Notes under the pieces: generated by a model
Told to the model about the DNA's origin: nothing
The model's database searches: none
Seen by the model: only the letters and a program-made list of their open reading frames with translations
In this document: positions 25,232 to 35,910 of the stretch, piece by piece
Layout: each line of letters begins with the position of its first letter
How positions within the stretch are numbered: the first letter of the stretch is position 1
Program-made: the position numbers and the translations under genes
Source: Flavobacterium micromati
GTDB taxonomy: Bacteria; Bacteroidota; Bacteroidia; Flavobacteriales; Flavobacteriaceae
Length of the DNA stretch: 64,000 nucleotides
Direction: 5' to 3'
Assembly (NCBI RefSeq): GCF_900129585.1
Contig: NZ_FQWF01000014.1
Coordinates: 1-64,000 of the forward strand

Positions 25232-26311
25232 CTATTCTTCATAAAACTTTTTCACTTCGTTTACGGGAACGCCAAAGCTAAAACTTTGACTATCTGTAAT
25301 TTTCGCAAAATTAACTCCAACTAAATTTCCCCATTTGTCAACAATTGGACTGCCACTTGAACCTTCTAATGTTGGAATTGTATATAAAATTCTTTCGCCA
25401 TCATTTTCTTGACTGATTTTTCCACTTGTAAATTGAGATTTAATTCCTTGTTTTGTATTTGCTAAAGAAAAACCACGATTAAAACCAATCATAAAAACGT
25501 CTTCGTTTATTTTAATTGGATTTTTTATGTTACGTTCTTTATTTTTCTCTGGATTTTCTAATATGTTTGGATTATTGTCTTTAAAATTAAAGATAAATTT
25601 AGGTTTGGTATTAAATGATTTATTTTTTGTTTGTATTAGAGCTAAATCAATTTTTTCATTTTCTGAAGTTTTTACAACTACACATTCTTGCAAATCATCT
25701 AATTCAGTTACGTGAGTGTCATTATAAGCAATACCTAATTTGTGAATTATTAATTTAGAAGTAGCACTTGATAAATCAATATTTTCAATACTTTGGTATA
25801 ATTCTGCCAAAATGTTTTTTTCATTTATTACAAAGTCATAACGTTTTTCAAAATTCTGCTTCTCGTAATAATCCATCTGGTCAGAATATTGATAATACGT
25901 TGACTTTATTTGGTCGATTGTATCGTTATACATTCTAACGTCATAAAAAATAGTCGATTTTGCTTTTTCATAAAAATTAACTAATTCTATTTTGTAATTC
26001 TCGTCTTTATGATTTACAACGTGATTATTTGTAATAATTTCGCCACTTTCGGAAACAACAAAGCCTGTTCCTGTAGAAAAGGATAAATTATTAAGAATTT
26101 CTTCTTTTGAAAAAAAGAGTTTTTTTTCAGTTCCAGGAGAATAATAATAAATTGAATTACCTGAATAAACTTCGTAATAATATTGGCTTGCAATTAACAC
26201 TACGCTACTTTTATATTTGTCAAATATTTTTTCAGGAGTTTCTGGTTCAATAACTTTATTGCAATTAATCAAATTTAGAATTACAATAAATAAAAATAGC
26301 TTTTTAATCAT
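25232..26311 (-). CDS. trypsin-like (S1C/DegP-type) serine protease, lipoprotein
   Basis: 359 residues. The signal peptide ends in LINC, so it is probably lipid-anchored. The triad is readable: His in ITNNHVV, Asp in KIDLALIQTK and Ser in LEGSSGSPIVD, with VGVNFAKI after it as in HtrA-like proteases. A roughly 110-residue charged insert lies between His and Asp. No PDZ domain follows, unlike DegP. The neighbours are a small exported protein upstream and a DUF3761 protein downstream. Confidence 0.87.
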   Translation of the reverse strand: MIKKLFLFIVILNLINCNKVIEPETPEKIFDKYKSSVVLIASQYYYEVYSGNSIYYYSPGTEKKLFFSKEEILNNLSFSTGTGFVVSESGEIITNNHVVNHKDENYKIELVNFYEKAKSTIFYDVRMYNDTIDQIKSTYYQYSDQMDYYEKQNFEKRYDFVINEKNILAELYQSIENIDLSSATSKLIIHKLGIAYNDTHVTELDDLQECVVVKTSENEKIDLALIQTKNKSFNTKPKFIFNFKDNNPNILENPEKNKERNIKNPIKINEDVFMIGFNRGFSLANTKQGIKSQFTSGKISQENDGERILYTIPTLEGSSGSPIVDKWGNLVGVNFAKITDSQSFSFGVPVNEVKKFYEE

Positions 26312-26356
26312 AAATTAAATAATTAAGGTTAATGAACATTTTTTAAAGAAAAATCA

Positions 26357-26770
26357 TTAGTAATACCAAATGATTTTATTTTTAAATTCAATTATTAAAC
26401 TAGATTTGTCAAAAGAAAGGTAAATGTTAACACCCGTATTAAATCCAGTAGAGAAAAAATGGCTACCTTCATAAAGCTTTCCATTCATTTTTATATTATT
26501 TAAAGTTGAAACGAATACATAATAACCTTTTTGGTTACTATCTCCGTATATTTCAATAATCGGACTATTTTTAACCTCTGTGGCTTTTATTATTTCTACT
26601 TGATAATTGCCTTTTTTATTTGAGATTTCTTCATACTTTTTATTTCCGCTTTGGTCGATGTAACTTGCAGATTCATCTCTAGTATGAAATGTAAGATTTT
26701 GAGGATAAGAAATTTGACAAAAACATTGGATTGAAATTAAAAAGAAAGCGAGGAAGAAATAAATTTTCAT
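26357..26770 (-). CDS. small secreted protein, unknown function
   Basis: 137 residues with a signal peptide (KIYFFLAFFLISIQCFCQ). The mature part is beta-rich and begins ISYPQNLTFHTRDESASYID; it ends with the hydrophobic-aromatic FKNKIIWYY. No family is recognised. It is the first gene of the protease cassette. Confidence 0.7.
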   Translation of the reverse strand: MKIYFFLAFFLISIQCFCQISYPQNLTFHTRDESASYIDQSGNKKYEEISNKKGNYQVEIIKATEVKNSPIIEIYGDSNQKGYYVFVSTLNNIKMNGKLYEGSHFFSTGFNTGVNIYLSFDKSSLIIEFKNKIIWYY

Positions 26771-26872
26771 AATTTTTTATTTAAATGATTTAATAAAGAA
26801 TGTTATTTTTTGTCTTTAAATTGGTTTTGATACTTGATTCTGCGGTAAAATTGCCTACAAAGGCAGTAGGTC

Positions 26873-27180
26873 TAAAAACCTCCAAAGTTATCAAAACACT
26901 CTAACTATTTGGTAAATATAGTTGATTTGTCGTACAATAAAAAGTAAAAAGAAATCAAGATAAAAACCATTCTCATTTTACTGCAAAAAAAAGAGGCGCT
27001 CTTGCCTCTTATAATCGTTCGGATAATTTTACGATATCTTCATAAAATTGGTGGCTTATAATCGGTTCCAGCTTGTCCATTATAGAGGATTTAACCGCAG
27101 GTTGATTACTGCGCGCGTTCACTGTCGCTCAAATGTTGGCTTTTCAAGCCCAACAAATCCTTAGCTGTTATTTGTAGATC
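26873..27180 (-). repeat. complete intergenic repeat R7 (tail, terminator and upstream module)
   Basis: Module 26873-26990 (CTAAAAACCTCCAAAGTTATC, GGTAAATATAGTTGATTTGTCG), terminator AGAGGCGCTCTTGCCTCTTA and tail with GGATTTAACCGCAGG and GTTGGCTTTTCAAGCCCAAC. The tail is a hybrid: it carries the CGTTCACTGTCGCTC block of R3/R4 and the GTTGGC...GCCCAAC hairpin of R2/R5. The end is CCTTAGCTGTTATTTGTAG by the TIR gene stop. Confidence 0.75.
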
Positions 27181-27189
27181 TTATAAAAT

Positions 27190-27927
27190 TTAAATCACGA
27201 TCAATTTATCACTTACAAGTTCTGCAAGTTTTGAGGCAATGTTTTCCATTGAATCTTCTAGTGTACTTAATCCGCTTCGAGAACCTAACAATGGACTTTC
27301 ATCTCGTAATTCTTCAAAGGTAGTTTCATGAACTATTGGAACTAATAAATCCCGCGCAAGTAAAGCGGATAATTCTTTGTCTGCTATACCTTCATTTTTG
27401 ATTCTTTCTAAAAATTTAGGAGTTACCAACACAATACCAACTTTTGACCTTGCTAAACCTTTATCAATTTCGCGCAGTAATGAAGAACCTATGATTACAT
27501 CTTTTTCGCTGAACCAAACGGAAACTCCTTTCAATTCAAGTAAGTCATGTAAATCTTTTGCTGAGCCTTTTCTGTCGTCCCAAGCGTGACAAAGAAATAC
27601 ATCTCTAAGATCTTCTTTTACGACTCGCTTTTCTACATTTTCTCTAACAGGAGTAAGGGTTTTTACTTCTGCCGGAGTATAATATATTGGTGAAGTTGAC
27701 CTAGACCAACTTGGTTTAATGGTTCTTCCTTTACTAACATTATAATTACCTCTCGAAGTTGAACTACTACCGTTACTGCCGCTACTACTAGAAAATCTTG
27801 AAGAATTGTATGAGTCATAATTCGATGAATATGAACTGTAACCTCTTGATTTATATCGACAAACTGGGCAATTTTCTGCTGCGCTGGCAGAATTATGACC
27901 TCTAATTGGTGCTGTACATCTTGACAT
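27190..27927 (-). CDS. TIR-domain protein with N-terminal Cys/His knuckle and Ser-rich linker
   Basis: 245 residues in three parts. Residues 1-25 hold a Cys/His set (Cys4, His11, Cys20, Cys23) resembling a zinc knuckle. Residues 26-80 are a low-complexity Ser/Tyr/Gly linker. Residues 108-240 are a TIR domain: DVFLCHAWDDR, KGVSVWFSEKDVIIGSSL, ARSKVGIVLVTPKFL and IADKELSALL, with Glu185 at the position of the NAD-hydrolysing glutamate in SARM1-type TIRs. It is the only gene in its cassette. A role in defence by NAD depletion is plausible from the family but no sensor partner is adjacent. Confidence 0.87.
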   Translation of the reverse strand: MSRCTAPIRGHNSASAAENCPVCRYKSRGYSSYSSNYDSYNSSRFSSSSGSNGSSSTSRGNYNVSKGRTIKPSWSRSTSPIYYTPAEVKTLTPVRENVEKRVVKEDLRDVFLCHAWDDRKGSAKDLHDLLELKGVSVWFSEKDVIIGSSLLREIDKGLARSKVGIVLVTPKFLERIKNEGIADKELSALLARDLLVPIVHETTFEELRDESPLLGSRSGLSTLEDSMENIASKLAELVSDKLIVI

Positions 27928-28154
27928 AGTAAAATTTTATTCAAATTTATAAAAATTTTATCAAAAAATTCTTATTTTTTTCGGGTTTTTAATACAATTA
28001 CTCTTAACTTGCATATCGGCTCCACTGATTAGCAATCTCTTCCCAAATATAGAAATAATAATTTTATTACAAAACATCAAGATGCTTTTTTGCTGTTCTC
28101 ACGTCAAGTAGGGTAGATCATACTCGTTTCGCATGAGGGATGGAAGTGGAAATC

Positions 28155-28253
28155 CTTTTATGTAGCCCCGAATTTTCGGGACTACATAAAAGATTGCAGC
28201 GCACAGCCCGACCTAGCTGTAACTCCCGACCATTCGGGAGTGACAGCTGGGTC
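28155..28253. repeat. pair of strong hairpins, REP-like intergenic element
   Basis: First hairpin: CTTTTATGTAG-CCCCGAA with TTCGGG-ACTACATAAAAG (28155-28192). Second: GACCTAGCTGTAACTCCCGA with TCGGGAGTGACAGCTGGGTC (28210-28253), a stem of about 20 pairs. The preceding GGATGGAAGTGGAAATCC phrase and this arrangement are, as I recall, a recurring intergenic element of Flavobacterium chromosomes. It lies between the TIR and hflX genes and marks the right edge of the cassette array. Confidence 0.65.
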
Positions 28254-28263
28254 ATGCCCAAAA

Positions 28264-28296
28264 AAAATCCCTCTTGAAACTCAAAAGGGATTTTCT
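28264..28296 (-). terminator. hflX terminator
   Basis: AAAATCCCTTTTGAG pairs with the CTCTTGAGGGATTTTT-type arm on the minus strand (plus strand AAAATCCCTCTTGA and TCAAAAGGGATTTTC), about 20 bases after the hflX stop. Confidence 0.7.
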
Positions 28297-28315
28297 AAAT
28301 TATAAAACAATTTAA

Positions 28316-29566
28316 TTATTCGGCGTCGTTATCTTCTTTGTCTTCTTTCTCGATCGCATCTTTGTAATCAGGATACAAAAATTTATTGTAAGGAAAACGG
28401 GTGATGTGAATTTGCCTCACCGCTTCATAAATCCGTTCTCTAAATTCCTCGAAATTCTCTTTATTAGTGGCTGAAATGAACAACGCATTTTCTTGTCCCA
28501 CTCTATTCATCCAAGTCGATTTCCACTCTTCTAGTGTATAATGTCTTGGTGTTTTTTCGGTCATTAAATCATCTTCGTCTATGGTCAAATGTTTGTAAGC
28601 ATCAATTTTATTGAAAACCATAATCACTGGTTTATCATTAGCTTTAATGTCCAGTAATGTTTGATTTACCGATGCAATATGATCTTCAAATTCAGGATGC
28701 GAAATATCAACAACGTGCAATAGTAAGTCGGCTTCGCGAACCTCATCCAATGTACTTTTAAACGAATCTACTAATTGTGTTGGCAGTTTTCTGATAAATC
28801 CTACTGTATCCGAAAGCAAGAAAGGTAAGTTTTTAATCACCACTTTTCGAACTGTTGTGTCCAAAGTAGCAAAAAGCTTGTTCTCTACAAAAACGTCACT
28901 TTTACCCACTGCATTCATCAAAGTCGATTTCCCAACATTAGTATAACCCACTAAAGCCACACGAACCATAGCACCGCGATTGCTGCGTTGTACGCCCATT
29001 TGCTTGTCAATGGATTTTATTTTGTCTTTCAATAACGCAATTCTATCGCGTACAATACGTCTATCGGTTTCAATTTCCGTTTCTCCAGGTCCACGCATTC
29101 CAATTCCTCCTTTTTGACGTTCTAAGTGCGTCCACATTCCGGAAAGTCTTGGCAATAAATATTGACATTGCGCCAGCTCTACTTGCGTTCTCGCATAAGA
29201 CGTTTCAGCACGCTGCGCAAAAATATCAAGTATAAGGTGCGTTCTATCTAGAATTTTACATTCGGTAAGTATTTTGGAAATATTTTTTTGCTGTGATGGC
29301 GATAATTCATCATCAAATACTAAAGTCGAAATATCGTTTTCTTTAACAAACTGATGAATTTCTTCAATTTTTCCTGTTCCTACAAAAGTCTTAGGATTTG
29401 GACGTTCCATTTTTTGCGAAAAGCGTTTTACCACTTGGCCTCCAGCGGTAAAAGTCAAAAACTCCAATTCGTCTAGGTATTCATTGAGTTTCTCTTCACT
29501 TTGATTTTGAGTTACAATACCTACTATGGCCGTTCTTTCGAAATTTATTACTTCTTTTTCTAACAT
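28316..29566 (-). CDS. hflX: ribosome-associated GTPase HflX
   Basis: 416 residues. The N-terminal HflX domain contains FVGTGKIEEI and a GGIGMRGPGETEIETDRR motif; the GTPase domain has G1 GYTNVGKST, G3 DTVGFIRKLPTQLV and G4 NKID. The acidic C-terminal tail (EKEDKEDNDAE) is typical of Bacteroidetes copies. HflX splits stalled ribosomes. Confidence 0.95.
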   Translation of the reverse strand: MLEKEVINFERTAIVGIVTQNQSEEKLNEYLDELEFLTFTAGGQVVKRFSQKMERPNPKTFVGTGKIEEIHQFVKENDISTLVFDDELSPSQQKNISKILTECKILDRTHLILDIFAQRAETSYARTQVELAQCQYLLPRLSGMWTHLERQKGGIGMRGPGETEIETDRRIVRDRIALLKDKIKSIDKQMGVQRSNRGAMVRVALVGYTNVGKSTLMNAVGKSDVFVENKLFATLDTTVRKVVIKNLPFLLSDTVGFIRKLPTQLVDSFKSTLDEVREADLLLHVVDISHPEFEDHIASVNQTLLDIKANDKPVIMVFNKIDAYKHLTIDEDDLMTEKTPRHYTLEEWKSTWMNRVGQENALFISATNKENFEEFRERIYEAVRQIHITRFPYNKFLYPDYKDAIEKEDKEDNDAE

Positions 29567-29582
29567 ATTTTTGAATAAGTCG

Positions 29583-29590
29583 CAAATTTA
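29583..29590 (-). promoter_or_regulatory. probable -7 element of hflX
   Basis: TAAATTTG on the minus strand, 16 bases upstream of the ATG, fits TAnnTTTG; no -33 box at the normal distance is evident. Confidence 0.45.
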
Positions 29591-30059
29591 AGGATTTGTA
29601 AGTGACTTTTCTATTTAAAGCAACAGTTATAACAGTAATTTATGTAGTATCGTTACATTTAAAATAGAGTCAAAGTAAATGACGAATAATTTAAAAAAAC
29701 GTAGAGCCAATCCGTTCGATTTTAGATTTATACAGTAATAGCCGTTTTTGAGTAGGCGAAACAATGCTGTAGAAACCATTTGCTTTTAAAACTCCACCCT
29801 CGCAACGAAGAAAACTTCATTTACCTAACTATTCCTTTTTATAACCAAAAATAAGTGGTTATTTGCAATTTTTTTTTATAGTATTCTCATACCATTTATG
29901 TTTCGAATTTACTGTTAAAAAGAATTGAAATTTGTCAGGTAGAGCACGTCTTAATGATTGTAATCAATCACGAAACGTTGTTTGTAAGTCGTTTGTAATC
30001 TCGACTGCGCTCGATTCAATAAAAACAGGATAGTAATTTCAAAGATTTTCTGGTATTAG
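29591..30059. other. intergenic region without genes
   Basis: About 470 AT-rich bases between hflX and the Gfo/Idh/MocA gene. The only recognisable motif is the palindrome TCTCGACTGCGCTCGA near 30000, also present twice at 21.8-22.0 kb. No open frame with coding character is seen. Confidence 0.5.
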
Positions 30060-31175
30060 TTAAATAAAAGTGGCCGCTTTGGTTGCGGCTTCGGCTAATC
30101 GCAACGAATTTACAGCGTTATCTTCAGTGATTATTCTACTGTGCGATTTGTCTTTAATCCATTGCCATTGATCTGTAATCATTGCAATAACAATTTCTTC
30201 ATAACGGTTCGCCTTTTCAGCAGTAGTTCCATAATCAATCGTTACAAATTCATCAAAAGAAATAGCTTTAAAGTTCCCCATTGATTCTTGCTTTTCTTGC
30301 TCAGTTAAGTTGTGCTGCTTTACACTACAATCTCCGAGTTTACTTTCTAAATCTATCCGTTGTTGATGAGATAATAAAGCATTAATTCTCATTTTTACAG
30401 GAACCCATTCAAAAAGCGTGATATCTCCTTTTTCAAATTGTAAGCGCAATTCTTGACGGTCTAAAATTTTTGGTTGGTTAAAGCCATGATAAAAATTCAC
30501 AAAACTGTCTCTGTAACTCACGGTTGCCTGAACGCGATCTACTATTTTTTGTGAAACATTTGGCCGCTGCGATTGTATTGCGTTTACTAGCTTACCAGCA
30601 CCCAACCAACCTTCGAACATATCAAAAAAGTGGACTCCATGTTCTATAAAAATACCTCCGCTTTTAGTTTCGTCCCAAAACCAATGTTCCTTTGATAATT
30701 TTTCGTCACTAGCATAATTTTCAAAAAAACCATGTAGAAATTCTCCCAAAACGTTCTCTTTTATTATTTCATCGACCATCTTGTAAAGTGGATTGTATCG
30801 TTGCATCAAATTGACTACATATAATAGTTCTTTTGATTTTGAATACGCTGCTAATTCTTCTGCTTCCTCCGATTTTATGGCGGCAGGTTTCTCGCAAATC
30901 ACATGTTTCCCTGCTTCAAGGGCTAATTTTGACTGCGAATAATGTAAAAATGGAGGCGTTGCAATGTAGATAAGATTTATTGTATCGTCTTGCAGCATGT
31001 CCTGATAATTTAGATACACTTTTGCATTTAAATCACTTGCTGTTGATTTCGCAGCCACTTCATCAATATCTGAAACGGCAATTATTTTTATTCCTTCTAC
31101 TTTTAAAAATGATTTTGCAGCAAAATTAGCAAAACCACCAGCGCCAAGAATTCCTATGTTTAATTTACTGTTCAT
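30060..31175 (-). CDS. Gfo/Idh/MocA-family oxidoreductase
   Basis: 371 residues. N-terminal Rossmann fold with GILGAGGFANFAAKSF and an acidic VSDID at the end of strand 2 (NAD-type), then the family signature HVICEKPAA with the catalytic Lys. A conserved GVHFFDMF helix contributes the active-site His. Likely a sugar or inositol dehydrogenase. Its neighbours (GH130 and GH97 genes) suggest sugar metabolism, but the substrate is unknown. Confidence 0.9.
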   Translation of the reverse strand: MNSKLNIGILGAGGFANFAAKSFLKVEGIKIIAVSDIDEVAAKSTASDLNAKVYLNYQDMLQDDTINLIYIATPPFLHYSQSKLALEAGKHVICEKPAAIKSEEAEELAAYSKSKELLYVVNLMQRYNPLYKMVDEIIKENVLGEFLHGFFENYASDEKLSKEHWFWDETKSGGIFIEHGVHFFDMFEGWLGAGKLVNAIQSQRPNVSQKIVDRVQATVSYRDSFVNFYHGFNQPKILDRQELRLQFEKGDITLFEWVPVKMRINALLSHQQRIDLESKLGDCSVKQHNLTEQEKQESMGNFKAISFDEFVTIDYGTTAEKANRYEEIVIAMITDQWQWIKDKSHSRIITEDNAVNSLRLAEAATKAATFI

Positions 31176-31265
31176 ATTATTTATTTATAAAATTCCATTA
31201 TTTTGTAAATTTGAAATCAGATTAACGTTGGTTTTACCGCGAAATATTTTCTTTAATTTACAACG

Positions 31266-31742
31266 TTACAAGTAAGATATTACCGTTTCGTTGACATAAT
31301 ATTTTCCGTTTTTAAATACTATTTTAGAACCGGCTGGAAGTTCAACAATTAAGCGGGATGATTCCCTTGGGATTATCATTTTACTTGATTTATAAACGTT
31401 TTTTATTATAACTTCGTGTGTTATAGCATCGTATAAATCTATTTTTTCCGTATTTTTAGTTTCATAGGTTACTGTTTTCTCCTCTTCGTTTGGATTGTAC
31501 AAAAGAAAAGTAGGATAAGCCTGTCCGCGATAAAAATCAGTAGCTAAGCAGTCTAATTTTAGAATTTCGGGAACATCTGTTTTTGCGATAATTGCGCCTG
31601 CAATTCCTACGTGTCCGCTCCCATAAACACTAAATTGAGAAACATCAGGATTACCTGCTATCCAGTTTGGGCCATCGCCTATTGCAATCGGAGCTTTTAA
31701 ATTTTCGTGTTTTTTAGCCACGATGTAAGCATAAAAAGGCAT
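31266..31742 (-). CDS. C-terminal fragment of a larger protein, possibly a truncated carbohydrate-active enzyme
   Basis: 158 residues without signal peptide or obvious ribosome-binding site; an in-frame stop lies six codons before the ATG. The sequence (IGDGPNWIAGNPDVSQFSVY, YPTFLLYNPNEEEKTVTYE, GSKIVFKNGKYYV) looks like the end of a catalytic domain joined to a beta-sandwich, as in large secreted glycosidases. It lies between a Gfo/Idh/MocA gene and GH130. I think it is the surviving 3' part of a longer gene. Confidence 0.5.
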   Translation of the reverse strand: MPFYAYIVAKKHENLKAPIAIGDGPNWIAGNPDVSQFSVYGSGHVGIAGAIIAKTDVPEILKLDCLATDFYRGQAYPTFLLYNPNEEEKTVTYETKNTEKIDLYDAITHEVIIKNVYKSSKMIIPRESSRLIVELPAGSKIVFKNGKYYVNETVISYL

Positions 31743-31828
31743 TAAAATTTTATAATATTATTTGTCGTTTTACTTTCTTAATAATTCTAATGAAAAATCT
31801 TTGAACCTAATTCTTGCCAAATTTTCTA

Positions 31829-32878
31829 TCATTTTTCTAAAGTTTTTAATATTGCTGCAATAGAAAAAGTTGCAAGACCTACGAATTCATCAGCTGCACC
31901 GTAATACATTTGAATTTGATCACCATCAATAATATGACCATTAGTAAAAATGACTTCTCCAAAAAATCCAGTTCTTTCATAGCTTTCTGTAGGAATCATA
32001 ATTGGTTCTTCAGAGCGTGCAATGACAATCGATGGGTCGTTTAAATCTAGCAATAAAGCACCTAAACAATACCTATTTTCTTGTGTGGCTCCATGATAAA
32101 TTTCTAACCACCCTCTAGCTGTTTTTATAGGAGCGGCGCCAGCACCTAATCGTTTACTATCAAATTTACCTTCGCGAGTTTTAGCAATACATTTGTGATT
32201 CCCCCAATGACATCCGTCAGGTGATTCAGCTAACCAAATGTAGTTTCCACCTAATTCTGGACTACTAGGTCGATGCAATGCATAATATTTTCCATTGATT
32301 TTTTCTTCGAAAATGGCGCAATCTTTATTGTGTGGACTAAAAATCATTCCTTTTTTCTCAAAAACTTTCCAATCTTGAGTAGTTCTAAGACCTACGCCTA
32401 CGCCATTTGCAGAAACCATAGTATAAGTTAAGAAATAGTTGTCTGCAATTTTAGCTACTCGACAATCTTCTATACCATAAGATTCATATTGCCCTTCTCC
32501 AAAAAGAGAAGGATACTCAGCATCCTCTTTGAAGTTAACTCCATCTTCACTATAAACTAATCTCAAATGGGATATTGTAGTCAAATAATCTACTCCATCA
32601 TACCGGATCACTCGAGAATCGGACGCGTTTAATTTAGGATCACTTAGATCAAAATCTAAAATTTCGACTTTACCTAAACTGTTGTAAATGGGCACAGATA
32701 ATAGTCCTTCTTTTTGAATTGTTCTCTCTGCCACACGCACAAGCAACCATTTTTTTTCTTTAAATTCAAAAACACCGGGATTAAGTAAACACTCAATAAT
32801 CATATTCTCCTCACTAGGGTTTAGATCCATAGGTGATAAAATAGGATTGTTTTTATATCGATTTGCAATATCTGTCAT
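31829..32878 (-). CDS. GH130-family glycosidase/phosphorylase
   Basis: 349 residues from the ATG at 32878 (TDIANRYKNNPILSP); the frame extends 17 codons upstream but that extension lacks family character. RYKNNPILSP, CLLNPGVFEFKEKKWLLVRV, SYGIEDCRVAKI with the catalytic Asp, and GAGAAPIKTARGWLEIYHG are GH130 features. Members phosphorolyse or hydrolyse beta-mannosides such as mannosyl-glucose or mannobiose; which one cannot be said. No signal peptide, so it acts in the cytoplasm. Confidence 0.9.
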   Translation of the reverse strand: MTDIANRYKNNPILSPMDLNPSEENMIIECLLNPGVFEFKEKKWLLVRVAERTIQKEGLLSVPIYNSLGKVEILDFDLSDPKLNASDSRVIRYDGVDYLTTISHLRLVYSEDGVNFKEDAEYPSLFGEGQYESYGIEDCRVAKIADNYFLTYTMVSANGVGVGLRTTQDWKVFEKKGMIFSPHNKDCAIFEEKINGKYYALHRPSSPELGGNYIWLAESPDGCHWGNHKCIAKTREGKFDSKRLGAGAAPIKTARGWLEIYHGATQENRYCLGALLLDLNDPSIVIARSEEPIMIPTESYERTGFFGEVIFTNGHIIDGDQIQMYYGAADEFVGLATFSIAAILKTLEK

Positions 32879-35474
<2,596 letters not shown>

Positions 35475-35498
35475 AAAACAGTTGCCTAAAAATAAATT

Positions 35499-35536
35499 AC
35501 CCCCAAATAGTTCATCGCTATTTGGGGGTTTTTTTA
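35499..35536 (+). terminator. terminator of the GH97 gene
   Basis: ACCCCCAAATAG and CTATTTGGGGGT form a 12-pair stem around a 7-base loop, followed by eight T. Confidence 0.92.
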
Positions 35537-35910
35537 TCACAAGAAAAGTCAAGTTAGATTTAGAAAGCAGATAAAAAAGTGACGGATTAAATACACTTTT
35601 TTAGATCGATTTTTGCAATTTGTAATTCAATACGCTCCGAAAAAATATCGACAAACTCAGACAATTTTTAGATTTTATTTAAGTAGTACGAACTATTATC
35701 AGTCGTATTTAATATTTTTAAACATTTAATTTTACCGCTCAAGGGATGTAAAGTTGTTTGAGAAAAGATCTTAGAAAGTACTTATTCGTTCTTAAATTTC
35801 TTAAGTGGGTTTAAAAAGACATTATTTTGTTTTCATTACTTTTTTATGATTTTGTATGAAAAATTATTGCTGCTAGTCAATTTTGCAAATGAAACCAAAC
35901 AAGTCAATAA
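35537..35910. other. intergenic region without genes
   Basis: About 370 AT-rich bases between convergent genes. No open frame, hairpin or promoter stands out. Confidence 0.45.

Larger units (their letters stand above)
16975..27927 (-). other. array of eight repeat-bounded minus-strand cassettes
   Basis: Eight operons follow each other, all on the minus strand: DoxX-like; alpha/beta hydrolase; HTH/HigB-like; ParD/ParE; DUF3667 plus an 83-residue protein; HTH/HigB-like second copy; an exported protein, protease and DUF3761 group; TIR protein. Each stop codon is followed by a GC-rich palindromic tail, then a stem such as GAGGCnnnnnGCCTC next to an A run. At least four are also preceded by a second shared module. 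Common elements in reading direction: CCGCGG, GGTTGAATC, GACAAGCTGGAACC, GAGTTATCGTAAAATTAT, GCCTCTTTTTT. Same-strand order, short gene sets rich in toxin-antitoxin pairs and shared tails resemble an integron cassette array, but no integrase is in the window. Confidence 0.6.

Noticed and set aside
16975..27927. Calling the array a classical integron with attC sites
   Set aside because: The tails lack a clear inverted RYYYAAC...GTTRRRY pair at their ends, include a terminator and a long module, and there is no integrase in the window. Only the analogy is kept.
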